From: Protonemura montana
Taxonomy: Eukaryota > Arthropoda > Insecta > Plecoptera > Nemouridae
Direction of reading: 5' to 3'
Assembly (NCBI GenBank): GCA_947568835.1
Contig: OX387602.1
Location: 3,442,570 to 3,506,569 of the forward strand
Length of the DNA stretch: 64,000 bases
The notes beneath the pieces were generated by a model, which was given only the letters and a program-made list of their open reading frames with translations, had not been told where the DNA came from and searched no databases. Made by a program: the position numbers and the translations under genes. Shown one piece after another: positions 51,501-60,781 of the stretch (position 1 is its first letter; each line of letters opens with the position of its first letter).

Positions 51501-54500
51501 ACGCATTTTTTTAGCTAACACCGATGGGCGACTAACTTTCTACACAAAATACAATAATTATTTGCGATTACGTTGCTTTTTTTATAGAAACGAACGCTCG
51601 ACACGTGACCATTAATAATGTTCAATTCAATTGTCGATAGTACATTTTCTCTCGTGGTTGGCGGATTAGTACTAATAGCTGTCCGCAACTCGGTGATTAT
51701 GATCATAGCTTCAGATGTATTTTTGCGTCTTGACCATGAAGTTAGCAAAATTGACGAGAAAAGAAATCAGCATGTTTAATAATACGTGTTAAGAAGAGAC
51801 AACGCATGTTTGATTCTATCAATTTAAACAAATCATGAACGTCGCAGAAGAGTCTCATCAAATCACATTAGAAGAACTTGCTGAAGTTACGCGGCAAGTG
51901 TATGAGATGTCACTCAACTTACAAGTACACATCAATCTTTGCTTGTCTCTCCCCGGAGCCTCGCTAATCTGATTAACTTATAATCTGACGATCAGAACGT
52001 GTAGTCCGGCACAAGCTTCTACTTTTACTCGCTCACTTCTTTGTACTTAGCTGATAGGGAGGTCCGCAAAGTAATCTGGTTAAATATCAACCAAAAAAAC
52101 CCGCTAAAAGTGGTGACAAATTTCAGCCATCTAGTCGGAAATCTTTCCAACATTCAGGGCGAGTTACGACCTGCCAAGTGCCTTTACCATACCTCAACGC
52201 GTTCTATTTTTCCCTAATTTGCTAAATTAAACTGTGAAATTCTAACCGTAATTTGTTACCCGACTAAAAGTGCAACCAGAGACTAAGAATATTAATTGTG
52301 ATATCAGTCAAAATGGGGCGCATGTACGGATGCAGAAACTGCGACGAAGTTTCGCGTAGCACAAACGACACACACAGAGCGAGAGAGAGAGAAGTGAGCG
52401 AGAACAGCCGACTTAGTTAAAACTTCCCCAGCAAGTTCGTGAACTCAAATTGCAGAATATCAGATATCTTCTCTTAAATAAATGCAAATAGTTAGCGCAT
52501 TGCGAGGATGGCTGTAGCGGCTGGCTAAACGTGTTGTTGAACACCTCATAAGGTGGCGAAGAGGCTGCTAGCGAGCAGAGGTCGCCCCTCGATGTCTGCA
52601 CGGGCCCACGCTAGGAGTTGAGTCACCTAGCTACGGCAATTACCGACAACTGGTTTCTTGCAGCACCGAGACATTAAAGGGGGGGGGGGGGGGGGGTTTG
52701 ATTGAGACGCGCAGGTCTCTGTTGTTTTGCCCAACTAAACAACGACGGCCGATTGGTTTCTTCTGGTGAAACGTGGCGTGACTGAACTGTAATCGACCCC
52801 GCATGCTCCCAACGCGTTGATTAGGAGGAAGATCTTCGCCAGTCTAAGCTCGTGTTTATTCATGTGGTTTTAAAGCTTGTGCACAACAAAATTACTAACA
52901 AAAATTCAACGACTTCTCCAACAATTCAAGGATGTTCGCAGGCCTCAAAAAAAAAAAAAATGCATAATCAATCTGGTAATTTTACCACAAAAGTCTAAAA
53001 AAAAGTTATTCATGCATATTTTAAATAAAGTAATAAGTTACCTCATCCAAAATTAAAAATGAGCCATACATTTTTCATGAATCCTGTACTTGTTAAAATT
53101 TAAAACATCAATGGGTCTATTTTGTTGTATGCCCTACTCAATCAATTTAGGCCAAGATAAAGAAAAAGCGAGATATTTTTATCAATTCATTTTTATATGC
53201 GGGTGTCTTCGAAATACCTATTTACGTTTACGTAATGTTTATGGGTTGTATAAGATACCCATTCCAATGTGGAAACTCTGCGATACCGCAATGTGGCCTC
53301 AAAAGAATTAATCATAAGGCGATGCGACTTGATAGCATCAGAGATTAAGGGTAGAAGCTTCAGTTAACGACGCCGACTTATCATTTCGGCACTCCTGACA
53401 CGAAATATGCTACTCGAGACAGCGTGCCGCGAAGGGTTGCTGGGGTATTAACGTAGCAAATTACAGATGGGCATCAACGCCTCTTCATTATAGCGCGCCG
53501 TGCCCTCGACCGCCGCCGTCGTCGCCGCCGCCGACGAGCGAAAGTGATCGCTGAATGTTGGCTTGTCAAAAGGCCTTGCAAGGATAAACACGTTACGTAT
53601 GAAATGTTACCAGTGATTTATCTTGTCAAAAAATTGATGGGACCGCCAAATGTTTGTGTCTCCGACTTGGTCCGTAATGGCATGTCCATTGTCAGCACGC
53701 ATTTCATCGTTGTATAAGAGGGACGTATTCTCTGGACCAACGAGTCCAATATCAATCCATGATAGTGCGATGACACTAATCCATTCTCTTGAATTAAGTC
53801 CAGCCGATGAATGTAGGCCCCGAAGTTTATTGTAAGTTGTAACCCGTCAGCGACTGGCATTTTGAAAAAGTGCCAAATGGCACTCAGGTGGCGACACTTG
53901 GCTCAGTTTCTTTCTGGGTAAGTGGTTTTTAACACGAAACGTGCGTTTTGAAAGCTTGATATGTGGTTAGAATTACACTCGAAATGATCTCCAGTACGGA
54001 GCGTGGTGATTAAAGATTCATCGATGAGTGGAAGCCGGTCAAAGAAGATCATGCAAATTATTGATGCCATGTTCTTACAATGCGTCTCAAGCATGAAAAC
54101 ATTGAGAGCAATGAAATTACTCTTTTACTCGAGTCTTTTATTTATAAAGAGAAAGAAGACAGTAGCGGGTTCGGTGACTCGAGGCACTTATAATGCACAT
54201 AACAAAGACGAGAAGACACTTAAATAAACTCGCTGGGATCTTCGTCTTATTAAAGAACCGCTAACAGCCGTTATGTTTATGCATACCTTTTGTTAATTGG
54301 CGAACGACAGAGCATAGCAAATAATTAAACGTGAACAGTGGTGATAGTAATTAAGTACGACGTCGCGTAGACATAGCGGCAGTTCTTACCTTTGGCGTGA
54401 GTTTGCGAAGATTGCACGCTGCTCGGAGAGGAAACTCTTGGGCAGTGACAGCGAGCGTTGGTGAGCGTCGAGGAGCACCCGGTAGCCGTCGTCGTCGACC

Positions 54501-57500
54501 TCCGCGGGCGCGCTACCCGGCCGCTGCACGTCGTTGCCGGTCCGCGCCGGGGACTTGGGCGCCGCGACGTCGTCCAGCGGCGTCGACGTGCCCGAGCTCT
54601 TCAGCGTGCGCAAGCTCTTGGTCAGCGTACGGTCCGAAGTGGTAACCCACACATCACTCGACGATGAAGAGTTCGACGAGGTACCGCTAGGCGGCAGGAT
54701 GATGCTCGCGGCGCTGGGCGACGACCGTCGCTCTTTGCACGAGCTCGGAGGACGATCGAACTCATCCTCAATGCTCTTCGGCAGTCCAGGACTAATTTGT
54801 CGCTGAAGAACTTTGTTGAAGCCCTTCGGCTCTTGGTCCATTGAGGAACTAGCTGAAGACGACGTGTCGAGTCCGATCTTCAGCCGATCGAAACGACGAG
54901 GCATTTGCGAGTTCTGACTACCATTCCTCTCCAACGGGCAACCGTACTCGTCGACGCGGTCAAGCGACGCCGGCGATGACCTTCGGGAGTCCGGACACTT
55001 TTCCGGGTAGACTGCACGGGTCCCATTGACGCGGTTCTGCGTGGTCGGGTAGCTTTGCGACTGGCGCATGTTGTTGGGTGGCGACGGAGATTTGGTGGGG
55101 TTCTGCGGCGAGTACTGGTTCGGACGCTCGCCGCGCTGAGCGCTACAGTGCGGCCAGAAATCGCACGAGTTGGGGCTGCAACGGTGCGCATCGGGGCTCG
55201 GCGAGAAGCCGTGCGACGAGGAGTTGGGCGTCGTGGCGCCCCGGGAGAGCACGTGCTGCTTGACCTTGCCGTTGCCGTTCCCGTTGCCGCCCCCGCCGCG
55301 GGGCACGAAGAACACATTAAAGCCGCCCTCGGGCACCTTGCGCAACTCCTCTGTCGACGGCGCAGCGAGCTCCGGCCGTTCGTGGTAGCGGTGCATCAGT
55401 AGGGCGCGCGCGGCTGCGCGGCTGCGCGTTCCGTACAAGTACTCGGTGACCGCGCGCACCTCGTCTTGCGCTTCCCACCGGATTCCCTCCTTGCGGATGC
55501 CGTCTTCCGAGTGCGTCTTTCCTGAAACAACAAGTCGTCGGTTAGCATTCCACACATCTCGTTCCTGCAACACATCAGGACGTATTTGGCCGCGTCACTT
55601 ACTATGCGTCATGTATGGCCGTCGCACGGCCTGCTCCTGGCCGATCTTGACGACGACGCGATGCGGCTCGGTCGTCTGCTGGCTGTAGTGGAGATGGCCA
55701 CCGGCGTACTCCGTGGGCTCACGGCTTCCTGGTGACGGCGACTTGCCGGGCTCGGGTAGCTGCAGACTGCGTGACCGACGCACCCGGTGTCGGCCGTCCC
55801 ACGTGTGATACCCGTGCGCAGCCTCGACGCGCAGCTTGGCGCCGGTGTGGTTCGACGGTCGCTGCGTCGGCGTCCGGCCGCAGCCGCTGCTCGATGAGGA
55901 CGACGACGACGAGTCGTTCGAGGCGAGCTTTTTGTGGCTTCCGTCGGAACCCGGCGACCGTCGGGACTGGTGCGAAGATCTCGCCGGGCGATTGTGTCGC
56001 AGTGACGAGGGCGACACTTTATCGCCGTTGGCGACGCGTTCCCTTGGCTGGAGGCCAGGGGGGAGGTCAGAAGACGAGTTGACGACAGTGAGCGATGAGA
56101 AGCCACTCAAATTCAACGACGAGTCCCGGTCGTCTTCGTCGCCGTCCTCGTAGCCGCCAATCGATGAGTCTGTCTCAGACAGTCGCGGCATGGCGGCTCC
56201 AACGCGGGCTGTCAGGCTCGAATCCAGACTCCTGAAGCCGAACGAGGAGGACGACGACGAAGACGAATCATATTTCTGGAATTGCGTGCGTCGCGCACTG
56301 GTATCCTCCAGAGACTTTGTTTGCGGGAGTCTCAGTGACGGCGTGGCCACTGGGGACGGCGTCAGCCGCCGAAACCTTGACGAGGATGTGGGTAACGTAC
56401 TCCAGTTGATTGCTGGAGGCGGCGAGGGGGGCGGGCTCGTGACGTCGCTGTCGACGGCGTTCGAGCGCGGCAGAAAAGGAGGCTTCCCCGAGGGGACGCG
56501 CGTCCTCGGGGCCGTGTCGTAGCGCCGGGTACAGTCCTGGAACGCGGGCGGCGGCGAGATGATGGGCGTGATGGACGGGGGCGACATCGGCCCGTTGTCG
56601 AGCGGCGACGGCGATGTGCTGCGGCTGCTGACGCGGTGCTCGTACTCGCGACTGAACTGCGGAGGCAGCGGCAGATAGGCGGGACGCTGTTGGTCCTCCA
56701 CCTTGACTGCCTCCGGAAAATGTCCGGGCTCGCTGTTGCAGTGATAGTCGGCCAGCTTCACCCCCGGTCGCCGCGTCGGCAGCGTGCCAGACTTGACCTT
56801 TGTCAGCACCGGTGACTCTGTCGAGGTCGAGGTCACAGGTACTTGGTAGATGCCGCGTCGATTCTCATCCAATGACCTCTGCTGAACTTGCACCCACCCT
56901 GAGCGACCTAGATACACGCCATCAACTTCCCGGTCACACCACCTCACTGGCGACAACTCTCTTTGGCAACTTCCTCCGTTTCCCGACGAGTTTCCGCCAT
57001 TGCCATCCGCCAAAAAGAGCGCCGCTGGCCCCGTAGGGTCCCGACGCCTTCCATATTGCAAAGACGCGTAGCCACTCATGCCGTTTCTTGGCCCATTATT
57101 GCTGGTGAACGTCACTCCGTTATTGCTGTAATTTCCCCCGTTATTACCATAATTTCCACCATTGTTCCCGTAGTGTCCTCCGTTATTCGCATAGTTGCCG
57201 GCGTTGTAATGGGGGTTACCACTGTATTTCACTTGGAGTGTCGGGATGCCGGTATTGCTGCCGTTGCGCGAGGACGACGTCGACCGGCCGTTCTTGGGGA
57301 CGCCCACGCCATAGGAAGGCGTCGTTAACGCATCCCACGGCTCGGACGTGGAGCGGAGATGAAGAATTGATACGTTTGAACCTCTGTAAGGAAGAGAAAA
57401 TCAAATTACTCTTGTTGCCTTGACGCTTTTCTAGACTCAGTCCAATTACTTGAAAACTGGTCCAATTGAACGTTGCCTTACACTGAGCTCAACTCCAGAT

Positions 57501-60500
57501 TGGATGTCCATCTCTTTACTTTCATTGAGTAACCGACAAAGCTCGCGAATTGCATTCTTTGAGTAGACGTCCTTCAGCTAAATCGAAAAAGTAGCTGGGC
57601 GTCCGAAGTGTCGCGTCGTTTTTTAACTGATTGATCACAGATTGATTGCGTCAATTTTTTGTGTACGTAAGAAACAATTCTTATGTATCACGATGCTTGC
57701 AATAGGAGTTGGGAGAAAGAGGGCATGGTCTTAGCATGTAGGCATTGCTTGTTGCTAGGTGCAGGTCTGCAAGTGCATGACCTTGTGCAGAATTCCGTCT
57801 AAAGGACTTCAGGCAAGAAGTCAGTCTCTGCCCACAACGCACCCAACGTTTCCTTATTGGAACTGGGAAGGACGTGCATCGCCGAAAACCAAAATAAAAT
57901 AAAATAGTTCATATGGTTTTGAAAGAACACAACCTATAATCCAACATTTTACGAATATGCTACCGATCTTTGAAATGTAGAGTTGGAGATCTGATGTTTG
58001 TGCCGTGTAATTATAAATTTTGAATCTAGTAGCTAAAAAAAGAGAATTTCCAAGAGACTTGCTAACATTTTGGAGAGGCAACTTTGTATAAGGCAACTAT
58101 TGCAAGGAAGAGATGGATCGCGACGTCGTAGACTGAAGAGTGAAATCTGTGTCCTCAGAGGGGGGATCACATATCACTTCACTCGGTGGTAAACGCGTGC
58201 GAACACTGATCCTCAATGCGACAATGAAGTCCGATCAAGGCGTGAACGTGATCATGAATATATTAGAATAATCCAGCCCAACGAGGCTCGCAACAAACGA
58301 GCTGCGTGGGAAATCGCTCCGTTATTTGGATTACATCTCTGTGCGTGAATTCAATACTCTTGTCCCCTTTTCAACATTTGATTTCTTCAAGACATGGATA
58401 CCTACTTAGCAATATCTCGTGTACTTTTGGCACAATATTGGCTTGAAATACTAAAGTAAACACACGTTACATACGAAACTGCCAATTTGTTAGTGCCAGT
58501 TAGAACGTCCTACTCGAGGCTCTTTGTTTTCTTTAGAGATTTCATTCCCATTTTGTCAACGCTTCCAAAGAAATATAACAAGCAAAAATACATCAATTTG
58601 GAGTGAGTACATGATAATTAAAAAGACCTCGGCGTATTTCCTGCATCACGTTTTAAATAATTCCCTGACCAACAAAGAGTGCAGTGTCCAGTTTTCAATT
58701 AGAACCACTTTTTGGCATCGCATTTGTCACGAACCCCAAAGAAACCTCTTGTTTGGCATCAGCTCCTAATCTTATCCAATCTGGTCCACACGAAAAAGAT
58801 ATATACTGTCAACCATCAGGCGTTAGCGTAAAAGAAAACCACTCTAAAGAAAATACATTAGTAAGACATGTTAGTAACCTAGCGTGAAACTTTCAAACAC
58901 TCGCACATCTCGTGTAAAACCCGCACGCATGTTAGCTATCACAAAATCTCTCTCTGGACCTAATCACTATTAACACGCTCGAAATTGGACCACCCTTTGC
59001 ACTCACTCAGCCGCACTGCAAGTCTGCGAGCAATAAGATGTGGTTTACCTTGTGGTAGCCATGCCGTCTTTGTCCGTGCGCTGCGTCGAATGCTGCGACC
59101 AGCACTGCCCGCCGTCTGGACTAGGACTGGCGCGCGGCTGCCCCTTCTTCTCTTGCTGCTGCTGCTGCTGCGGCTGCGACTGCTGTTGACGCGAAGATTC
59201 GTGGACCGGTTCCTCAAAGCCGGTCGCCCACCGGCCCACACATGGCTGATGACCTCCGCCCACCAAATCCCCGCCACCGCCGGACAACGGGCCCTAAGCG
59301 ATCACATGTGTGGTAAATTGCATGTGCTATTATTGATCATCGGTGTTTTGCTCTAATATGCAATTAACTTGTGTTAAGCAGTCAGCTTTCATTTTGTGGT
59401 AGCCGAGCGAGATGAGTTTCGAACACGATAAAAGCACATGAACCTGGTTTTACAATTTTTTTAAATGAACATAACGAAATTGGAAATACCGTCGGTTTAA
59501 AGTTTGGTGCTATGGGTAGAGGATAGGCTCAAGCGTGCTTAATAAGCCTGGTTTTTTTTTAAGCACAATCATTTCATTTGCCTGTTTTGCTGGGGAGTTA
59601 TTTTCGATTAAAAGTGGCTGTGGTCGCACCGCTAACCGTAGTTTATTATACGGCGTACGTTCTGCACGGGGTTGGTGGGGCTTAAGGCGACAGCCGCGAG
59701 TGCACAATAGTATACTGTTGACATTGTCAAGCGAGGGAACGCGATCAGAAAGCATCATCAGAACAAACAGCGGAGTCTGGAGCGTACACAGCTCGATGTA
59801 CCAGTCTTGCTCGAAATATTCGCGAAGAGATCGAGATTAATTTTCTCTGTCGTGCGTCGCTTTTGTGATGTCGTGTTCTCATGAACGCCGCCTGGCTTGC
59901 TAAAGGGACGCCGGGCTATACGAGCCATGCACAAAAACTAAAGTTTTCCAGGAGATAAATGGCGATATCATATTCAGAAACTTTGTAGCATAATTAAGTG
60001 CATCGAATGGAGCGACTATAAAGGAAAGGTAACAAGATATCTCATTTACGGAACCAAAGTAAAGTAATGAGGATATTCATGTTTAAATTTAAAATGTATG
60101 AGAATGTATGAAGGGAGTATTATACACCAAAGGACGCTTTCTTCAAAGGAATACTTGTTTAGCACATGGCAATGGAAATCTTTAGTCCTGCAGGGCAGCT
60201 TTTTATGTGCACCCACTTTGATTTAAGCAATAATAGTTAGATGGCCTGATAAAACACTGCTAGGAAAATCTTGGAATTTTTTACAGCTTTACGGTTGAAG
60301 CATCTAATATCCGCCCCAATAATAAATCTCACCTGACCACTCCCATTTTTGCGCCCCGGTCCGTTGAGCTTGAGCCCAGAGTCCACCGAGGTCGATCCAA
60401 TCTTCTGCTGATGTCGACTCAGCGCGAATACTTCTGCAAGACGCGACCGGGACTTGGGATGCTTGCTGCCGTTGGGGAGGACCCCACTCATCGGTGAGTG

Positions 60501-60764
60501 TAGGGGGCTCTTGGCGCCCCCCGGGTTGCTATTACGCCTATCAGGGAAGACTAGGTGCTCGATATTGGGCGTGTAACTGGGCTCCTGCGTGAGAAGCGAC
60601 TTGCTGGAGTTTCCGTTCCGCGGTGAAGTCGCGAAACTGCGATGCTTGGAGGCCGACGACGCCGACGACGCCGACGTCGACGTCTTGGGGCCGACCGACG
60701 ATTCAGCAAGCTGCAGCAGGCGGGTGCGGTGCTGACGGATGCTCACCTCTTCACGGCTTGTCAT
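30414..60764 (-). CDS. RhoGEF3: RhoGEF of the collybistin/Asef family (SH3-DH-PH), 17 coding exons, complete
   Basis: Predicted 2,130-residue Rho-family GTPase exchange factor that would load GTP onto Rac/Cdc42-type GTPases at the membrane or cytoskeleton. Coding exons in transcript order: 60764-60333, 59293-59049, 57383-55603, 55521-54390, 40486-40363, 37307-37168, 36243-36095, 35746-35554, 35278-35176, 34826-34653, 34085-33889, 33110-32735, 32481-32110, 31931-31569, 31460-31332, 31252-30928, 30571-30414. All junctions are GT-AG, phases match throughout, and the sum (6,393) is divisible by 3. Residues 1-1240 are low-complexity and Ser/Pro-rich; a conserved basic block lies near 1400; SH3 about 1630-1690, DH about 1724-1905, PH about 1939-2044. 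From memory, the SH3-DH-PH part aligns closely with human ARHGEF9, and the Drosophila orthologue is RhoGEF3. The start ATG follows in-frame stops in the same exon. Family identity is very secure; individual splice sites in the low-complexity part are slightly less so. Confidence 0.92.
30928..31252 (-). CDS. RhoGEF coding exon 16 (residues 1971-2079), rest of PH domain
   Basis: A 325-bp exon, acceptor tccacag, donor GTAAGA, phase 0 in and 1 out. It encodes [20 protein letters not shown] through the C-terminal PH helix, with the near-invariant Trp at about residue 2034 in [11 protein letters not shown] Gln/Arg-rich tail follows. Confidence 0.94.
31332..31460 (-). CDS. RhoGEF coding exon 15 (residues 1928-1970), start of PH domain
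   Basis: A 129-bp exon, phase 0 on both sides, acceptor tttgcag, donor GTATAT. It encodes [14 protein letters not shown] and [13 protein letters not shown], the first beta strands of the PH domain. Confidence 0.94.
31569..31931 (-). CDS. RhoGEF coding exon 14 (residues 1807-1927), second half of DH domain
   Basis: A 363-bp exon, phase 0 on both sides, acceptor atttcag, donor GTTGGT. It holds [11 protein letters not shown] and conserved region 3 at residues 1858-1871 ([14 protein letters not shown]), the hallmark of Dbl exchange factors that contacts switch II. It ends in the helix [13 protein letters not shown] that leads to the PH domain. Confidence 0.96.
32110..32481 (-). CDS. RhoGEF coding exon 13 (residues 1683-1806), first half of DH domain
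   Basis: A 372-bp exon, phase 0 on both sides, acceptor ttcttag, donor GTAAGA. It completes the SH3 edge and a Ser-rich linker. The DH domain starts near residue 1724 with [18 protein letters not shown] (conserved region 1, including the Glu that contacts switch I in DH domains) and continues through [19 protein letters not shown]. Confidence 0.95.
32735..33110 (-). CDS. RhoGEF coding exon 12 (residues 1557-1682), SH3 domain
   Basis: A 376-bp exon, acceptor ctggcag, donor GTAAGC, phase 2 in and 0 out. An Asp/Ser-rich linker precedes the SH3 domain, which starts near residue 1630 with [10 protein letters not shown]. It carries the typical [14 protein letters not shown], the WWWG motif and GWFPAAFVR. 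From memory, ARHGEF9 has nearly the same pattern. In this family the SH3 domain packs against DH and holds the enzyme inactive. Confidence 0.95.
33889..34085 (-). CDS. RhoGEF coding exon 11 (residues 1492-1557)
   Basis: A 197-bp exon, acceptor gttgcag, donor GTATGT, phase 0 in and 2 out. It encodes a basic Ser/Arg-rich stretch including [20 protein letters not shown] and a proline-rich tail. It lies just before the SH3 exon and may be part of the autoinhibitory N-terminal region typical of Asef-type GEFs (inference). Confidence 0.88.
34653..34826 (-). CDS. RhoGEF coding exon 10 (residues 1434-1491)
   Basis: A 174-bp exon, acceptor ttgacag, donor GTAAGC, phase 0 on both sides. It encodes an acidic Asp/Glu/Ser segment, then a more helical part ending [12 protein letters not shown]. 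It starts with an ATG directly after the acceptor, so it could serve as an internal start in a shorter isoform. Confidence 0.87.
35176..35278 (-). CDS. RhoGEF coding exon 9 (residues 1399-1433), conserved basic block
   Basis: A 103-bp exon, acceptor tttcag, donor GTAATT, phase 2 in and 0 out. It encodes [20 protein letters not shown] and then [11 protein letters not shown]. It is strongly polybasic (possible nuclear localisation or phosphoinositide-binding stretch), and from memory it resembles a block in insect RhoGEF3 long isoforms. It is too short to stand out as an ORF and was found by reading the intron sequence. Confidence 0.85.
35554..35746 (-). CDS. RhoGEF coding exon 8 (residues 1335-1399)
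   Basis: A 193-bp exon, acceptor cttacag, donor GTGAGT, phase 1 in and 2 out. It encodes [18 protein letters not shown] followed by an acidic and His/Pro-rich stretch. The amphipathic basic segment [12 protein letters not shown] could contact membrane or a partner (inference). The true frame is again not the longest ORF at this place. Confidence 0.85.
36095..36243 (-). CDS. RhoGEF coding exon 7 (residues 1285-1335)
   Basis: A 149-bp exon, acceptor cttgcag, donor GTGAGT, phase 2 in and 1 out. It encodes an Ala/Ser/Pro segment ending [17 protein letters not shown]. The correct frame is not the longest ORF here: two other frames are also open, but only this one fits both neighbours. Confidence 0.82.
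37168..37307 (-). CDS. RhoGEF coding exon 6 (residues 1239-1285)
   Basis: A 140-bp exon with acceptor ttgttgcag and donor GTAGGA, phase 0 in and 2 out. It encodes [18 protein letters not shown] and a basic/Ser segment. No domain is recognised. Its phase agreement with exons 5 and 7 supports it. Confidence 0.82.
38690..39785 (+). mobile_element. Decayed non-LTR retrotransposon (Jockey/CR1-like), 5'-truncated
   Basis: Translation in shifting frames shows a reverse transcriptase C-terminal half: catalytic YADD at 38713-38724, then [20 protein letters not shown], then [16 protein letters not shown], then [15 protein letters not shown]. Stops and frameshifts interrupt it. The 3' end is A-rich with AATAAATAAATGATAATAAT. 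It lies in RhoGEF intron 5, antisense to the host gene. No 5' end or endonuclease part is visible. Confidence 0.85.
40363..40486 (-). CDS. RhoGEF coding exon 5 (residues 1197-1238), small GC-rich exon
   Basis: A 124-bp exon with a tttgcag acceptor and a GTGAGT donor. It is the only candidate I found in the 17 kb between exons 4 and 6 that takes phase 2 in and gives phase 0 out, as its neighbours require. It encodes an Ala/Pro-rich segment starting [14 protein letters not shown]. The exon and about 75 bases upstream are CpG-dense. The reading frame has no ATG, so it cannot by itself start translation in this frame. Confidence 0.72.
46266..46583 (+). other. Uncertain short ORF (81 codons) behind a TATA-like box
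   Basis: TTTAAAAA at 46268-46275, then a GAGCTGGCAG-type short tandem repeat, then an ORF from 46338 to 46583 (a second frame is open from 46319). The product, [19 protein letters not shown] and onward, is polar, with no signal peptide or known domain. It sits in RhoGEF intron 4 on the opposite strand. I rate it more likely chance than a gene. Confidence 0.15.
49781..49866. repeat. AT-only palindromic stretch between 14-bp direct repeats
   Basis: GAAGATAATATTTT occurs at 49781-49794 and again at 49853-49866. Between them is sequence of almost only A and T with nested inverted repeats (for example ATATATTAATATATTATATAT) able to form a cruciform. In RhoGEF intron 4. Confidence 0.8.
52679..52696 (+). 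repeat. Poly-G tract (18)
   Basis: Uninterrupted G run in RhoGEF intron 4, on the non-transcribed strand. Confidence 0.9.
54390..55521 (-). CDS. RhoGEF coding exon 4 (residues 820-1197)
   Basis: A 1,132-bp exon only 81 bases after exon 3. Acceptor tttcag, donor GTAAGA, phase 1 in and phase 2 out. Its first 80 or so residues look folded and could be conserved ([20 protein letters not shown], then a segment ending FNVFFVPRG). The remainder is Ser/Pro/Asn-rich and disordered. The 13.9-kb intron follows. Confidence 0.87.
55603..57383 (-). CDS. RhoGEF coding exon 3 (residues 226-820), long disordered exon
   Basis: A 1,781-bp exon, open throughout from a ttacag acceptor to a GTAAGT donor. Residues about 287-315 are a tandem Asn/Gly/Tyr repeat (units such as GGNYGNN). 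Further on are several runs of eight or more serines, an acidic patch, and many Ser-Pro and Pro-Pro pairs. Composition indicates intrinsic disorder with many possible proline-directed phosphorylation sites. GC is far above that of the flanking introns. Opposite-strand ORFs here are composition shadows. Confidence 0.88.
59049..59293 (-). CDS. RhoGEF coding exon 2 (residues 145-226), Gly- and Gln-rich
   Basis: Acceptor cttag before 59293, donor GTAAAC after 59049, phase 0 in and phase 2 out. It encodes a Gly-rich stretch, then a glutamine-rich tract at about residues 180-191 encoded by a CAG run, then a Ser/Pro segment. The two bases carried out join the single base that opens exon 3 to make an Arg codon. 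The Gln tract is likely length-polymorphic. Confidence 0.82.
60333..60764 (-). CDS. RhoGEF coding exon 1 (residues 1-144)
   Basis: The exon begins at 60781 after a ttttccag acceptor. Its first 17 bases are 5' UTR carrying two in-frame TGA codons, so the ATG at 60764 is the likely start and at least one non-coding exon lies upstream. It encodes a Ser/Asn/Lys-rich segment opening [20 protein letters not shown] and ends phase 0 at a GTGAGA donor. No known domain is recognised here. Confidence 0.85.
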
Positions 60765-60781
60765 GGTCTCTCATCACCATC
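60765..60781 (-). other. 5' UTR part of RhoGEF exon 1
   Basis: Seventeen bases between a ttttccag acceptor and the ATG, with two in-frame TGA codons. The acceptor means at least one upstream non-coding exon and the promoter lie beyond 60782, possibly outside the window. Confidence 0.65.

Larger units (their letters stand above)
40487..54389 (-). other. RhoGEF intron 4 (13.9 kb)
   Basis: By far the longest intron, between the disordered N-terminal exons and GC-rich exon 5. I found no further minus-strand exon that fits the required phases. It carries the AT palindrome, the poly-G tract, G-rich sequence at 41010-41125, and a TAAT-rich patch at 44880-45090. A natural place for enhancers or an alternative promoter. 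Confidence 0.6.

Noticed and set aside
54397..57328. Many plus-strand and alternate-frame ORFs over RhoGEF exons 3 and 4
   Set aside because: Shadows of a GC- and Ser/Pro-codon-rich coding exon; the minus-strand frame is open for 1.7 kb and joins its neighbours in phase.
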